From Marinobacter nitratireducens (lineage in GTDB: Bacteria; Pseudomonadota; Gammaproteobacteria; Pseudomonadales; Oleiphilaceae), in contig NZ_ANIE01000006.1 of the NCBI RefSeq assembly GCF_000708045.1, positions 186,001-250,000 of the forward strand: 64,000 nucleotides of DNA, in the 5' to 3' direction. Positions within the stretch are counted from its first letter, which is position 1, and the number at the start of each line of letters is the position of its first letter. The position numbers were made by a program, and so were the translations under genes. Positions 19,692-27,169 of this stretch are shown here, one piece after another. The notes beneath the pieces were generated by a model. It searched no databases. It had not been told where the DNA came from and was given only the letters and a program-made list of their open reading frames with translations.

Positions 19692-20783
19692 ATGGGATTT
19701 AACTGCGGCATCGTCGGCCTTCCCAACGTCGGCAAATCCACCCTGTTCAACGCGCTTACCAAGTCTGGCATTGGTGCCGAGAACTTTCCGTTCTGCACCA
19801 TTGAGCCCAATGCAGGCGTTGTCGCCATGCCGGATCCTCGCCTCAACAAGCTGGCCGAGATTGTAAAACCGGAACGCACCATTCCGACGTCCATGGAATT
19901 CGTGGACATCGCCGGCCTGGTAGAGGGCGCATCCAAAGGTGAAGGCCTGGGCAACCAGTTCCTCGCCAACATCCGTCAGACCGACGCCATTGCCCATGTC
20001 GTCCGTTGCTTTGAAGATGACAACGTGATTCACGTTGCCAACAAGGTAAACCCGGCCTCCGACATCGAGGTGATCAATACCGAGCTGGCACTGGCCGACC
20101 TGGACACCGTCGAAAAAGCGATCAAACGGGTTCAGCGTGTTGCCAAAAGCGGCGACAAGGACGCCAAGGCACAATTGGCCATGTTCGAAACACTGCTGCC
20201 CGTTCTGAACGAAGGCAAGCCGGTACGGAGCATGGATCTCGACAAGGATCAGATGACTCTGATCCGGGAGCTGTGCCTGTTGACGGTGAAGCCGACCATG
20301 TACATTGCCAATGTGAACGAAGACGGCTTCGAGAATAACCCTCACCTGGATACCGTGCGGGAAATCGCAGCCTCCGAGAACGCCGTTGTGGTGCCCATCT
20401 GCAACAAGCTTGAAGCCGAGATTTCAGAACTGGAAGACGACGAAAAATCCATGTTCCTCGACGAAATGGGCATGGAAGAGCCCGGCCTCGACCGCGTTAT
20501 CCGCGCCGGTTACGGGCTACTGGGACTTCAGACCTACTTTACCGCTGGTGTAAAGGAAGTCCGCGCCTGGACCGTCAAGATTGGCGCAACGGCTCCACAG
20601 GCGGCCGGGGTGATTCATACCGACTTTGAACGCGGTTTCATCCGGGCTGAAGTAGTCGGCTACGACGATTTCGTCGCGTGCAATGGCGAAGCCGGTGCCA
20701 AAGAAGCCGGCAAGTGGCGCCTGGAGGGCAAAGATTACATCGTTCAGGACGGCGACGTAATCCACTTCCGATTCAACGTGTAA
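19692..20783 (+). CDS. ychF: Redox-regulated ATPase YchF (OLA1 family)
   Basis: A 363-aa Obg-related P-loop protein that in E. coli and human (OLA1) prefers ATP to GTP and associates with ribosomes. G1 is [19 protein letters not shown]3 is [18 protein letters not shown], and the C-terminal TGS-like domain ends with [11 protein letters not shown]. The NKxD position reads ICNKLEAE, matching the altered specificity of YchF. It is the last gene of the pth-ychF unit and is followed by a 10-bp hairpin. Confidence 0.97.
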   Translation: MGFNCGIVGLPNVGKSTLFNALTKSGIGAENFPFCTIEPNAGVVAMPDPRLNKLAEIVKPERTIPTSMEFVDIAGLVEGASKGEGLGNQFLANIRQTDAIAHVVRCFEDDNVIHVANKVNPASDIEVINTELALADLDTVEKAIKRVQRVAKSGDKDAKAQLAMFETLLPVLNEGKPVRSMDLDKDQMTLIRELCLLTVKPTMYIANVNEDGFENNPHLDTVREIAASENAVVVPICNKLEAEISELEDDEKSMFLDEMGMEEPGLDRVIRAGYGLLGLQTYFTAGVKEVRAWTVKIGATAPQAAGVIHTDFERGFIRAEVVGYDDFVACNGEAGAKEAGKWRLEGKDYIVQDGDVIHFRFNV

Positions 20784-20797
20784 TCCCTCTCGCAACT

Positions 20798-20824
20798 GGC
20801 CTCAACCTGCTCTCGGTTGAGGCC
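20798..20824 (+). terminator. Hairpin after ychF (possible terminator without a T run)
   Basis: GGCCTCAACC and GGTTGAGGCC form a perfect 10-bp stem with a 7-nt loop, 15 bp after the ychF stop. No T tract follows, so it may be a Rho-dependent 3' end or an RNA-stabilising hairpin. Confidence 0.5.
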
Positions 20825-20896
20825 TATCCCCTCCCTTCCCTGCGCAACAGATTCCTCACGGTACAAAAAAACAAACAATTCTTTACGATCCACTAT

Positions 20897-20910
20897 TTGA
20901 TGCAGATCAA
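20897..20910 (+). promoter_or_regulatory. Perfect Anr/Fnr box upstream of the Roadblock/GTPase operon
   Basis: TTGATGCAGATCAA matches the Fnr/Anr consensus TTGAT-N4-ATCAA at all ten specified bases. Its centre is about 77 bp upstream of the first Roadblock gene. It lies in the only sizeable intergenic space before the operon, after the ychF hairpin. An Anr/Fnr protein with the right recognition helix is encoded at 38736-39488. No convincing -10 could be chosen, so activation versus repression is undecided. Confidence 0.7.
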
Positions 20911-20980
20911 TTTCGCTCCTAATGTTTTTCACAGAGACAGCAAATTCTTTGCTGGCACCTAAACTCATTTGGAGAGATAA

Positions 20981-21340
20981 ATGGCGGACATTTCAGGACT
21001 GAAAGAGATCGAAGGCTTTGTTGGTGGCTGCCTGGTCGACAGTGAATCCGGCCTTTTGATGGGCAAGGAAGGCGGCGACAAGTTTGACCTTGATACCGCT
21101 GCTGCAGGCAATACTGAAGTGGTTCGCGCCAAGCGCAAGACCATGTCAGCCCTTGGTATCTCAGGGAATATTGAAGACATCCTGATTACGCTGGATGACC
21201 AATATCACCTGATACGCCTCCTGAACAGCAACGATGCAATCTTCCTCTATGTCGTGCTGGACAAAGCCAAGGGCAATCTCGGCATGGCCAGAATGATCAC
21301 AAAGAACGTCGAGAAATCGCTAGACCTTTCCTCGCTGTAA
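20981..21340 (+). CDS. Roadblock/LC7-like domain protein 1
   Basis: A 119-aa soluble protein with an alpha-beta pattern like Roadblock/LC7 (MglB-like) proteins. These proteins usually dimerise and bind small Ras-like GTPases as GAPs or scaffolds. It shares with the two other small proteins of this operon the C-terminal block GNLGMARMITKNVEKSL (compare ANLGM in the others) and an early LVDSESGLLMGKEGG strand-turn. A good ribosome-binding site, GGAGAG, precedes the ATG. It is the first gene of the five-gene operon downstream of the Anr box. The family call is from fold pattern and context, without a profile search. Confidence 0.72.
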   Translation: MADISGLKEIEGFVGGCLVDSESGLLMGKEGGDKFDLDTAAAGNTEVVRAKRKTMSALGISGNIEDILITLDDQYHLIRLLNSNDAIFLYVVLDKAKGNLGMARMITKNVEKSLDLSSL

Positions 21341-21413
21341 AACCGGAAAAGCGCCTGGTGCCTGAAGCCAGACAGGAACGGCCCACTGGGCGTCTTCATC
21401 AAGGAGGCGGATC

Positions 21414-22355
21414 TTGAAGACTCTCTCCTGCAAAGGACTGACCGATAAAGATCAACTGGTGCTCCGGTCACTGGTCGATCTTATGATCTCCAGGACCAGC
21501 GATGACTGGACCTACTCAGAGGAAGGCGAGAGCGATGTTGTCATCGTCGACACCGACAACCTCTCCGACCCCCGCAACGTCATTGACGAGATCGAAGCCC
21601 GTAATGGCGTTGCGATTGAGTACTCCAACAGCAACACCTCCGACACGTCGCGTCTGCGAATCCAGAAGCCGCTGCGCGCCGCCAACCTGATTTCCGTATT
21701 TAATTCCGTCGAGTCACGTCTGACCCGGGGTGAAATACCCTACACAAACAATACTGGCAACACAGCCGGCGATACCGCCGGCATCCTCGATCTTATCAGC
21801 GCCGGTAAAGCAACCTTACTCAGGGTTTCCTCAAGAGACTCAAGCTGCGTAATCGACCTTTCCTCTTGCCGTTACTCAATCCGAGGCTCACTTTCCCTGG
21901 CAGAACTTCTCGTATCGCCAGAAAAAGCCATCACAACCCTTGCCCCGGAAGAGCCTCAGGGCCACGAGGATGATTGGCAACCGATGCCGTCACTCCAGTG
22001 GTTGGTGGGGATGAAACTGTCCGGTGGCGAACTGATTGGAAATCTTCACGCCGGCAGCCGCTTCAAACTCCATCATTGGCCGCCAGCAGATCTTGCAAAG
22101 CTTGAGCCCCAGGCGATGACACTCAGCGCCATACTGAGCAGAAAGTCTGGCGCAACCATTGACGAAGTGGTGGCCAAGTCCGGCATTCCGGATAGCGACA
22201 TCATAAGGTTTATCAACGGAGCCTATCTCGCCAAGGCGATCTCCATTCGCGCGGTCAGCACCGACACAGAGGACGACACTCCAAACCGCCCAGAACCTCC
22301 GTCCAAAGGGCTTTTTGACATGATTCGAAACCGCCTGACCAGGAAACCGAGATGA
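21414..22355 (+). CDS. Pseudo-receiver/winged-helix-like protein of the Roadblock/GTPase operon
   Basis: A 313-aa soluble protein I do not recognise as a named family. The N-terminal ~100 residues look like a degenerate response-regulator receiver: DVVIVDTDN around residues 41-49 resembles the phospho-acceptor strand, and RIQKPLRAANL around 82-92 resembles the conserved Lys-Pro before the last helix. The middle is an unidentified beta-rich region. Residues ~230-275 (MTLSAILSRKSGATIDEVV and on) look like a winged helix, as in DUF4388-type regulators. The start is TTG at 21414 with a strong AAGGAGG 7 nt upstream. It ends 10 bp before the GTPase gene. It may be the scaffold or output partner of the module (inference). 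Confidence 0.6.
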   Translation: MKTLSCKGLTDKDQLVLRSLVDLMISRTSDDWTYSEEGESDVVIVDTDNLSDPRNVIDEIEARNGVAIEYSNSNTSDTSRLRIQKPLRAANLISVFNSVESRLTRGEIPYTNNTGNTAGDTAGILDLISAGKATLLRVSSRDSSCVIDLSSCRYSIRGSLSLAELLVSPEKAITTLAPEEPQGHEDDWQPMPSLQWLVGMKLSGGELIGNLHAGSRFKLHHWPPADLAKLEPQAMTLSAILSRKSGATIDEVVAKSGIPDSDIIRFINGAYLAKAISIRAVSTDTEDDTPNRPEPPSKGLFDMIRNRLTRKPR

Positions 22356-22365
22356 GGTTTTATCC

Positions 22366-22896
22366 GTGCCTGAAATCAAACTGATCATCACCGGGCCACC
22401 GGGCGCCGGCAAGACCACAGCGATCGAAGCCATAAGCGAAACCCCGCCCGTGAGGACGGATACCCGCACAACGGACGACCTTTCATCCGTCAAGGATGAG
22501 ACAACAGTTGCCATGGACTTCGGCGAGATCACCCTGGAGAGCGGAGAAAAGGTATTCCTCTACGGAACGCCCGGGCAGCGCCGTTTTGAATTCATGTGGA
22601 AGATTCTTGTAGAGGGTGGACTGGGCTTGATCATTCTTGTCGACTGCAGCCGCCCGGATCCCATCGACGATTTGAAAATGTACTTGGAGAATTTTTCAGA
22701 CTTCATCGAAAGGACGGGCGTCGTGGTCGGAATCACAAGAACCTCCGAACCAGATGCACCGGAGTTAACCGAGTTCTATGAGTGCCTCGAATCAAATGAC
22801 CGCGTTTTCCCCATCCTCGACGTGGATATTCGCGAACGGGAGGATGTCGCCCTGCTGATCAATGCACTTGTTTCCACACTTGAGTTTTCCCGATAG
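22366..22896 (+). CDS. Small Ras-like GTPase, conservon/MglA-like (COG2229 type)
   Basis: A 176-aa P-loop GTPase. G1 is TGPPGAGKTT (residues 9-18). The switch region reads TTVAMDFGEITL and then LYGTPGQRRFEFMW, closely resembling Streptomyces conservon GTPases (VAMDFG...FGTPGQ.RF.FMW). The usual DxxG is replaced by GTPG, as in that family. The expected NKxD position reads GITRT, so guanine specificity is not obvious. Start GTG at 22366 has GAGG 8 nt upstream. Flanking Roadblock genes fit the rule that these GTPases work with Roadblock partners. Output is unknown. Confidence 0.82.
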   Translation: MPEIKLIITGPPGAGKTTAIEAISETPPVRTDTRTTDDLSSVKDETTVAMDFGEITLESGEKVFLYGTPGQRRFEFMWKILVEGGLGLIILVDCSRPDPIDDLKMYLENFSDFIERTGVVVGITRTSEPDAPELTEFYECLESNDRVFPILDVDIREREDVALLINALVSTLEFSR

Positions 22897-22911
22897 GAAA
22901 GATTCAACACC

Positions 22912-23301
22912 ATGAGCCAATACAAGTTTTCAGAACGAAGCGAAGCATTTTGCCAGGACATGTTCCAACAGATGCTGGATACCAGCGATGCCATCTACGG
23001 AATCCTGATTTCCACCGTTGATGGGCATGACGTCTCCAAACATTTCCTCAAGGAAATGCCCGCTTCCAAACTGTCCGCCATGATGAGTTCCATCCTGGCG
23101 CTGGGAGAAACCATTGCTGTTGAGGCACAACAACAGCGATGCCGGTATGTCATCGTCGAGAACAGCGACGGTTACATTCTGACGCTGAAGATCAAGGACA
23201 AGCTCATTCTGAGCGTCATCGCAACAACCAACGCCAACTTGGGCATGTTACACAGCGTCAGTAGAAATGCAGCGGAAAAGCTGGCTGCGCACTTACGTTA
23301 A
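22912..23301 (+). CDS. Roadblock/LC7 domain protein 2
   Basis: A 129-aa Roadblock-type protein, directly after the GTPase (15-bp gap, AGGAAAG ribosome-binding site). The pattern is clear: an N-terminal helix, then AIYGILISTVDGHDVSKHF, the long helix KLSAMMSSILALGETIAVEA, the strand pair CRYVIVENSDGYILTLKIKD, and the C-terminal ANLGMLHSVSRNAAEKLAAH. These are the same landmarks as MglB-like and conservon Roadblock proteins. It probably binds the GTPase upstream. Confidence 0.82.
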   Translation: MSQYKFSERSEAFCQDMFQQMLDTSDAIYGILISTVDGHDVSKHFLKEMPASKLSAMMSSILALGETIAVEAQQQRCRYVIVENSDGYILTLKIKDKLILSVIATTNANLGMLHSVSRNAAEKLAAHLR

Positions 23302-23334
23302 ATAAAAACGACTCAACGAGAGAGAACGAGAAAC

Positions 23335-23742
23335 ATGGCAACTCTGAACGAAATCTGTGAAAACATGGTGAGTGAGGTCGGCGATGCTCTTGGTGCCGCA
23401 GTTGTTGATCTCGAGTCCGGGCTACTGCTTTCCGTCGCCCATAACGTGCCCTACTTTACCCAGAGCTACCTGGATGCGGTCGCTGCAGCTGCCGTGGATA
23501 TGTTCCGAGGTAAAACGGTAAGTACGGTCGAGAATCTGATTGCCTCGCAGCGCGGTACCGAGGTCAATCGTCTGGTTCAGGAAGTACAGATGAGCACTGA
23601 AAAAACCTATCATTTCATGTCGATCGTGCCCGGCAAACCCAACTCCCTGATGGTGCTGATTACCGGCCGCAAGGCTAACCTCGGTATGGGATGGGCCGCT
23701 CTGCGCAGTGCACTGCCGAAGGTAGCCCCACTCTGCCCCTGA
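23335..23742 (+). CDS. Roadblock/LC7-like domain protein 3
   Basis: A 135-aa protein with Roadblock-like layout: LGAAVVDLESGLLLSVAHNV, a central helix YLDAVAAAAVDMFRGK, then KTYHFMSIVPGKPNSLMVLI and the C-terminal ANLGMGWAALRSALPKV. The NLGM signature is shared with the other two Roadblock-like proteins, so the three are likely paralogues that could form mixed dimers. It is the last gene of the operon; a hairpin at 23760-23785 lies in the convergent gap behind it. Confidence 0.75.
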   Translation: MATLNEICENMVSEVGDALGAAVVDLESGLLLSVAHNVPYFTQSYLDAVAAAAVDMFRGKTVSTVENLIASQRGTEVNRLVQEVQMSTEKTYHFMSIVPGKPNSLMVLITGRKANLGMGWAALRSALPKVAPLCP

Positions 23743-23759
23743 GCTGACACACGCGGTCT

Positions 23760-23785
23760 CCGGGTTTAGGCAAAGCCTGGCCCGG
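23760..23785. terminator. Hairpin in the convergent gap after the Roadblock operon
   Basis: CCGGG (23760-23764) pairs with CCCGG (23781-23785), with an inner AGGC/GCCT stem. It lies 18 bp after the last Roadblock gene and just before the 3' end of the leftward phosphoesterase gene. T-rich sequence follows on the plus strand. Weak to moderate terminator candidate. Confidence 0.4.
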
Positions 23786-23790
23786 TGTTC

Positions 23791-25368
23791 CTATTTTCCA
23801 ATCAACAATCGGCTACTTAACTGCCCTGGAAACCCCTCCCGGTTCATCTCCTCGATCACTGACGAAGGATCATAATCGAGGTTAAGAAAATCGATTTCAA
23901 ACGATCCAGTATCCAGAACAGCAAACTCAAGACCAACCTTCCCCCCCCGGGGCTGACCGATCGACCCTGGACAGATCAGGCTTCGATCCACATTCTCCAG
24001 CGCAAAGTGATCCGCCACCGAGTGGCCGTTCAACTTGCCTTTATCGTAATAGACCCCTGCCACATGGGTATGTCCATGGAAGCAATACTGGATATCTCGG
24101 TCCTTTAAGTTCTGAAGGTTATCCTCATAGGTCATCCGATAGACATAGCCATTCATGAATGTTCTATCCTGAGGGGCTCCATGCACCGCCAGCCAACCGT
24201 CACCGTCCAGATACAGCGGCAAACTGCCCAACCACTGACGTTCGGCCTTGCTCAGGCGTTGTACAGTCCAGTCTATAACCCACCTTGCCCCGGCCGAGAA
24301 TCCGCCAGCGGCTTTTCCAACGGCAGCTGCGTGGTCATGGTTGCCCCTGATAATGGCAAAATCCCGCGATCTCAGGAGCTCGATGCACGCCGAAGGATGA
24401 GGCCCATAACCCACCAGATCACCCAGTATCAGTACTCTTGAAATCGCTCGCCGGTCCAGTTCGGCCAGAGCACACTCCAGCGCAGGGAGATTGGAGTGAA
24501 TGTCTGCCAGAATAGCCACCTTACCCTGACCTGCAGAGATGTACTGCTGCGCATCCTGGGGAACAGCATAAAGGGCGGGAGGGGCGTCTTCGGCTGCCTG
24601 TTTTCCGTATTTAACATCAGCCAGTGCGCGGAGAAATCTTTCCTGCCTCAAAGACTGATCAGCATTGGCGACGAAGACACCTCGAACCTGTTCCGATACG
24701 ATGTCGGCCCACTCCGAGTCCGGGTAGTAAACAGAGAGCCACTTCCCGACTATGGTGCCGAGGGAGCCAAAAAACTCTTCTGGAAAATCCGTCAGTTGTC
24801 GGAACCACACACCGATCGTTTGGGTAAGGCTGGAAAAGCCATCCCAGCCATAGATATCGTCATCCAGGTAAAAGACACGCCCTTCCTCATCCACCGCGAA
24901 GTTTGATAGCCCGGGATCAAGCACCCTCTCCTGATTCTTCATGAAACCGATATAGATGGAGAAATACTGATCCAGGAGGTCCAGAGCTCTGGCGAGCTCG
25001 GAGGGGACCATGAGCATGTGCAGGGGCTGGAGTACCTGCATGACATTGCCCATCCAACAACGGTTACCAGTCTTTACAACAAACCACGCCTTGGAGGGAT
25101 GATAGATCCCGAGCTCGCTCTCATGCCTGGCATTGAATTCCGCACGTTGTCGGGCCTGAATCTCTGCCATCTCGACCGCCGCGTGAATCTTGACGATCTC
25201 TCCATCCGCCTCAAAGATCAGGGTGCCAGGCTTCCCGGTGAATCGCTTGCCGTGCTCCAGCGCTTTGAAGCCCGAGAGAATGATCTCTCGTATACGCGCG
25301 GCTGAGGGCGCTTGCGCAAACGCAGGGGGCACCAATTCAATGTCAGCGGTTCTGAGGTTTTCAAACAT
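23791..25368 (-). CDS. Kinase-like domain fused to calcineurin-like metallophosphoesterase
   Basis: A 525-aa soluble protein with two parts. The C-terminal half (from ~283) is a metallophosphoesterase with every metal motif: D289-x-H291 (LADIHSNL), GD at 316-317 (ILGDLVGYGPH), GNHDH at 342-346, VHGAPQD, and HGHTH at 431-435. The N-terminal half (~20-250) looks like a divergent protein-kinase fold: GEIVKIH with K60 as a candidate ATP lysine, D151-x4-N156 (LDPGLSNFAV) as a catalytic-loop-like motif, and YLDDD (168-171) in place of DFG. It is convergent with the Roadblock/GTPase operon. Substrates unknown; the kinase assignment is my own reading and needs a structural check. Confidence 0.72.
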   Translation of the reverse strand: MFENLRTADIELVPPAFAQAPSAARIREIILSGFKALEHGKRFTGKPGTLIFEADGEIVKIHAAVEMAEIQARQRAEFNARHESELGIYHPSKAWFVVKTGNRCWMGNVMQVLQPLHMLMVPSELARALDLLDQYFSIYIGFMKNQERVLDPGLSNFAVDEEGRVFYLDDDIYGWDGFSSLTQTIGVWFRQLTDFPEEFFGSLGTIVGKWLSVYYPDSEWADIVSEQVRGVFVANADQSLRQERFLRALADVKYGKQAAEDAPPALYAVPQDAQQYISAGQGKVAILADIHSNLPALECALAELDRRAISRVLILGDLVGYGPHPSACIELLRSRDFAIIRGNHDHAAAVGKAAGGFSAGARWVIDWTVQRLSKAERQWLGSLPLYLDGDGWLAVHGAPQDRTFMNGYVYRMTYEDNLQNLKDRDIQYCFHGHTHVAGVYYDKGKLNGHSVADHFALENVDRSLICPGSIGQPRGGKVGLEFAVLDTGSFEIDFLNLDYDPSSVIEEMNREGFPGQLSSRLLIGK

Positions 25369-25473
25369 AGAAAGGAGCTACCACCAAAATACTGCACCCT
25401 TTTGTTTTGTTGGCCTTTTCACAATGCCAGGGCCATCGCACGCAAATAATCCAAGGAAAACGAGCGGATCCTC

Positions 25474-25502
25474 TTGACACCATAGCACCCCAAACATATC
25501 AT
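25474..25502 (+). promoter_or_regulatory. Sigma-70 promoter of tRNA-Met
   Basis: TTGACA (25474-25479), a 17-bp spacer and TATCAT (25497-25502) lie 28 bp before the tRNA. Near-consensus spacing and sequence. Confidence 0.75.
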
Positions 25503-25529
25503 ACGCGCCGCTTCCATTGATGAAGCCAT

Positions 25530-25606
25530 GGCAAGGTAGCTCAGTTGGTTAGAGCACAGCACTCATAATGCTGGGGTCGGCGGTTCGACTCCGCCCCTTG
25601 CTACCA
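25530..25606 (+). tRNA. tRNA-Met (anticodon CAT, elongator type)
   Basis: A 77-nt cloverleaf starting GGCAAGGTAGCTCAG, with anticodon CAT in the loop CTCATAA, T-arm GGTTCGACTCC and encoded CCA. The first acceptor pair is G-T. The D-arm and anticodon arm match elongator tRNA-Met rather than the initiator; a lysidine-modified Ile2 tRNA also carries CAT and cannot be fully excluded by eye. Confidence 0.9.
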
Positions 25607-25612
25607 GATTTC

Positions 25613-25645
25613 AAAGGGTTACAGTTCACGCTGTAACCCTTTTTT
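25613..25645 (+). terminator. Rho-independent terminator of tRNA-Met
   Basis: A perfect 12-bp stem (25613-25624 with 25631-25642), 6-nt loop and T run immediately follow the tRNA. Confidence 0.88.
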
Positions 25646-25678
25646 GTTGGTTGACAACCTCAATGTACCACTTTGGCT

Positions 25679-26392
25679 TCATCCGCCATCTGTAAGCCGA
25701 CCGCGCTGTATCGGGCCATCCACACGGCAAAGCTCTACAGACCTCCGTATGCGCTCCGCAAGTCCGCTCTGCTCAGTAGCATCCGAGAGATACATCGACA
25801 CCGGCAGGCGTCCTGCAGTCCGACTGTAGATTTGTTCAGCCTGTGCGCCAAACAGAGGCTCAACCATTGGCTCAGGTATAATGGCAACGTCCACCCGGCC
25901 ATGGGCAAGCAACGCCACCAACTGCTGCCACTCGGTGACTTCCTGAATGTTCGCACTTTCATCCGGGATGAACTGGCGCCCGATGAAACTTCTGGGAATC
26001 GCGTACCGCAGGCCCGGCGTGCCTTCCACTGCCAGCAGGGGCTTGTACGAAACAAACACATACTCCGCTTCGAACAGCGTTCCAGCGAACGTTGCCATGC
26101 CATCACGTTTGGCATTCCTGGCAAGGGGCAATAGCACTGAGATCTGATCCGAGCGAAGGTACTGCAGGCCCCGCTTAACAGGCACCGACACAAACCGGGC
26201 ATCGACATTTGCTTTATCAAAGACACAACGGTAAATCGGTGCCAATATGCCCGAAATCTGACCTTTGGACGTTCCTACAACCTCTTCCATTCCCAAGCCT
26301 ACTCCCACGCGCAACTCTGCGCCTGCCTGGGTCCCCGAGGACATGACAAATGAGAGAATGACGACGGCGACGCGCAACGCAGTAGATATCAT
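25679..26392 (-). CDS. Secreted periplasmic substrate-binding-like protein (family 3 type)
   Basis: A 237-aa protein with a signal peptide (MISTALRVAVVILSFVMSSG, cleavage near TQAGA). It resembles the bacterial extracellular solute-binding family 3: a short LRVGVGLG start, then a lobe with GRVDVAIIPEPMV near residue 170. No ABC permease or ATPase is adjacent, so it may be an orphan sensor-type binding protein, as is common in marine gammaproteobacteria. It is monocistronic, and its 3' end lies just after the tRNA-Met terminator. Ligand unknown. Confidence 0.65.
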   Translation of the reverse strand: MISTALRVAVVILSFVMSSGTQAGAELRVGVGLGMEEVVGTSKGQISGILAPIYRCVFDKANVDARFVSVPVKRGLQYLRSDQISVLLPLARNAKRDGMATFAGTLFEAEYVFVSYKPLLAVEGTPGLRYAIPRSFIGRQFIPDESANIQEVTEWQQLVALLAHGRVDVAIIPEPMVEPLFGAQAEQIYSRTAGRLPVSMYLSDATEQSGLAERIRRSVELCRVDGPIQRGRLTDGG

Positions 26393-26647
26393 TCGGGTTC
26401 AAAAGTTTGAAGGTAATGGCGAAGGTTAGGGGCTCACAAGTCCCGCTCAGTAAAAGCGTAGCTCAGACTGCGGTTTCCCGGTAGTAACCAGAAAATATTA
26501 CTTGATAACTTTCAGAATCAGGGACATCAAACGTAACAGGAACTACAAGATAACCATCAAATTACACAACCTTTGACAGTTACAAGCCGGACGATTCGCT
26601 ATGATTGAAATCTGTCCATTGGCTGCGTATTCAGGTTGTATCGCACA

Positions 26648-26836
26648 ATGAATCCCCGTCACGCGTTTTCAATTTTTCTGGCTGTCCTTATCGTGCCTGT
26701 CGCACTGGTCTTTTCCGGTGCCAGCCTGAAAGCCGCACTGCTTTCGGTGCTTATGTTCTGGTCGTGTCTGGTGGTTTTTTTCTACCCATCCATCAGCGAC
26801 TACTTCAAGAACAGAAAGCATCGGCGCCAAAGCTGA
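26648..26836 (+). CDS. Small two-helix membrane protein (62 aa)
   Basis: From the ATG at 26648 (MNPRHAFSIFLAVLIVPVAL), a 62-aa protein with two hydrophobic segments (about residues 8-24 and 30-48) and a basic tail KNRKHRRQS. No family recognised. It is followed about 100 bp later by another very small membrane protein gene. Basic residues at the C-terminus suggest that end is cytoplasmic. The 255-bp region upstream (26393-26647) is AT-rich with no other feature I can support. Confidence 0.5.
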   Translation: MNPRHAFSIFLAVLIVPVALVFSGASLKAALLSVLMFWSCLVVFFYPSISDYFKNRKHRRQS

Positions 26837-26935
26837 CTACGGCCACCGGCCGGCTCAGTCTAAAGTAGGGATTTACTGTTCACACGGTGCCGCTAGAATG
26901 CCGCTTCTTTTACACCAGCGTTCAACGGACACCAG

Positions 26936-27103
26936 ATGAGAAACCGATTACTGGAGCTTGGCGCAGCAGGCCTGATTACCCTGCCAGGCATTCTGGTCAT
27001 TTCCAATTCAATCCCCCAGATTGCCTTCCTGAGCGTTTCGACACTGGCAGCCTATGCACTGGTTTGCCTGCCCGTCCGCTCCAATGCCAGAAAATCCAGC
27101 TAA
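26936..27103 (+). CDS. Very small membrane protein (55 aa)
   Basis: ATG at 26936 to TAA at 27103 encodes 55 aa, starting MRNRLLELGAAGLITLPGIL, with two hydrophobic stretches and a basic C-terminus (RSNARKSS). The layout is positive-helix-turn-helix-positive, like its neighbour at 26648, although sequences differ. No clear ribosome-binding site. It precedes the serine hydrolase by 66 bp. Short length makes the call tentative. Confidence 0.4.
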   Translation: MRNRLLELGAAGLITLPGILVISNSIPQIAFLSVSTLAAYALVCLPVRSNARKSS

Positions 27104-27169
27104 AGCACCGACTTCTATCGGATCGCGGAATGTCATAAGCTCGCGACTGAACCAACAGGAGTCCCAGCC

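Noticed and set aside
20940..20980. Sigma-28 (flagellar) promoter before the Roadblock operon
   Set aside because: TAAACTC and GAGATAA-like pieces are present but the spacing is far too short for sigma-28.
26490..26545. A further Anr/Fnr box near the small membrane protein genes
   Set aside because: TTGATAACTTTCAGAATCA has a half site but wrong spacing and an incomplete second half.
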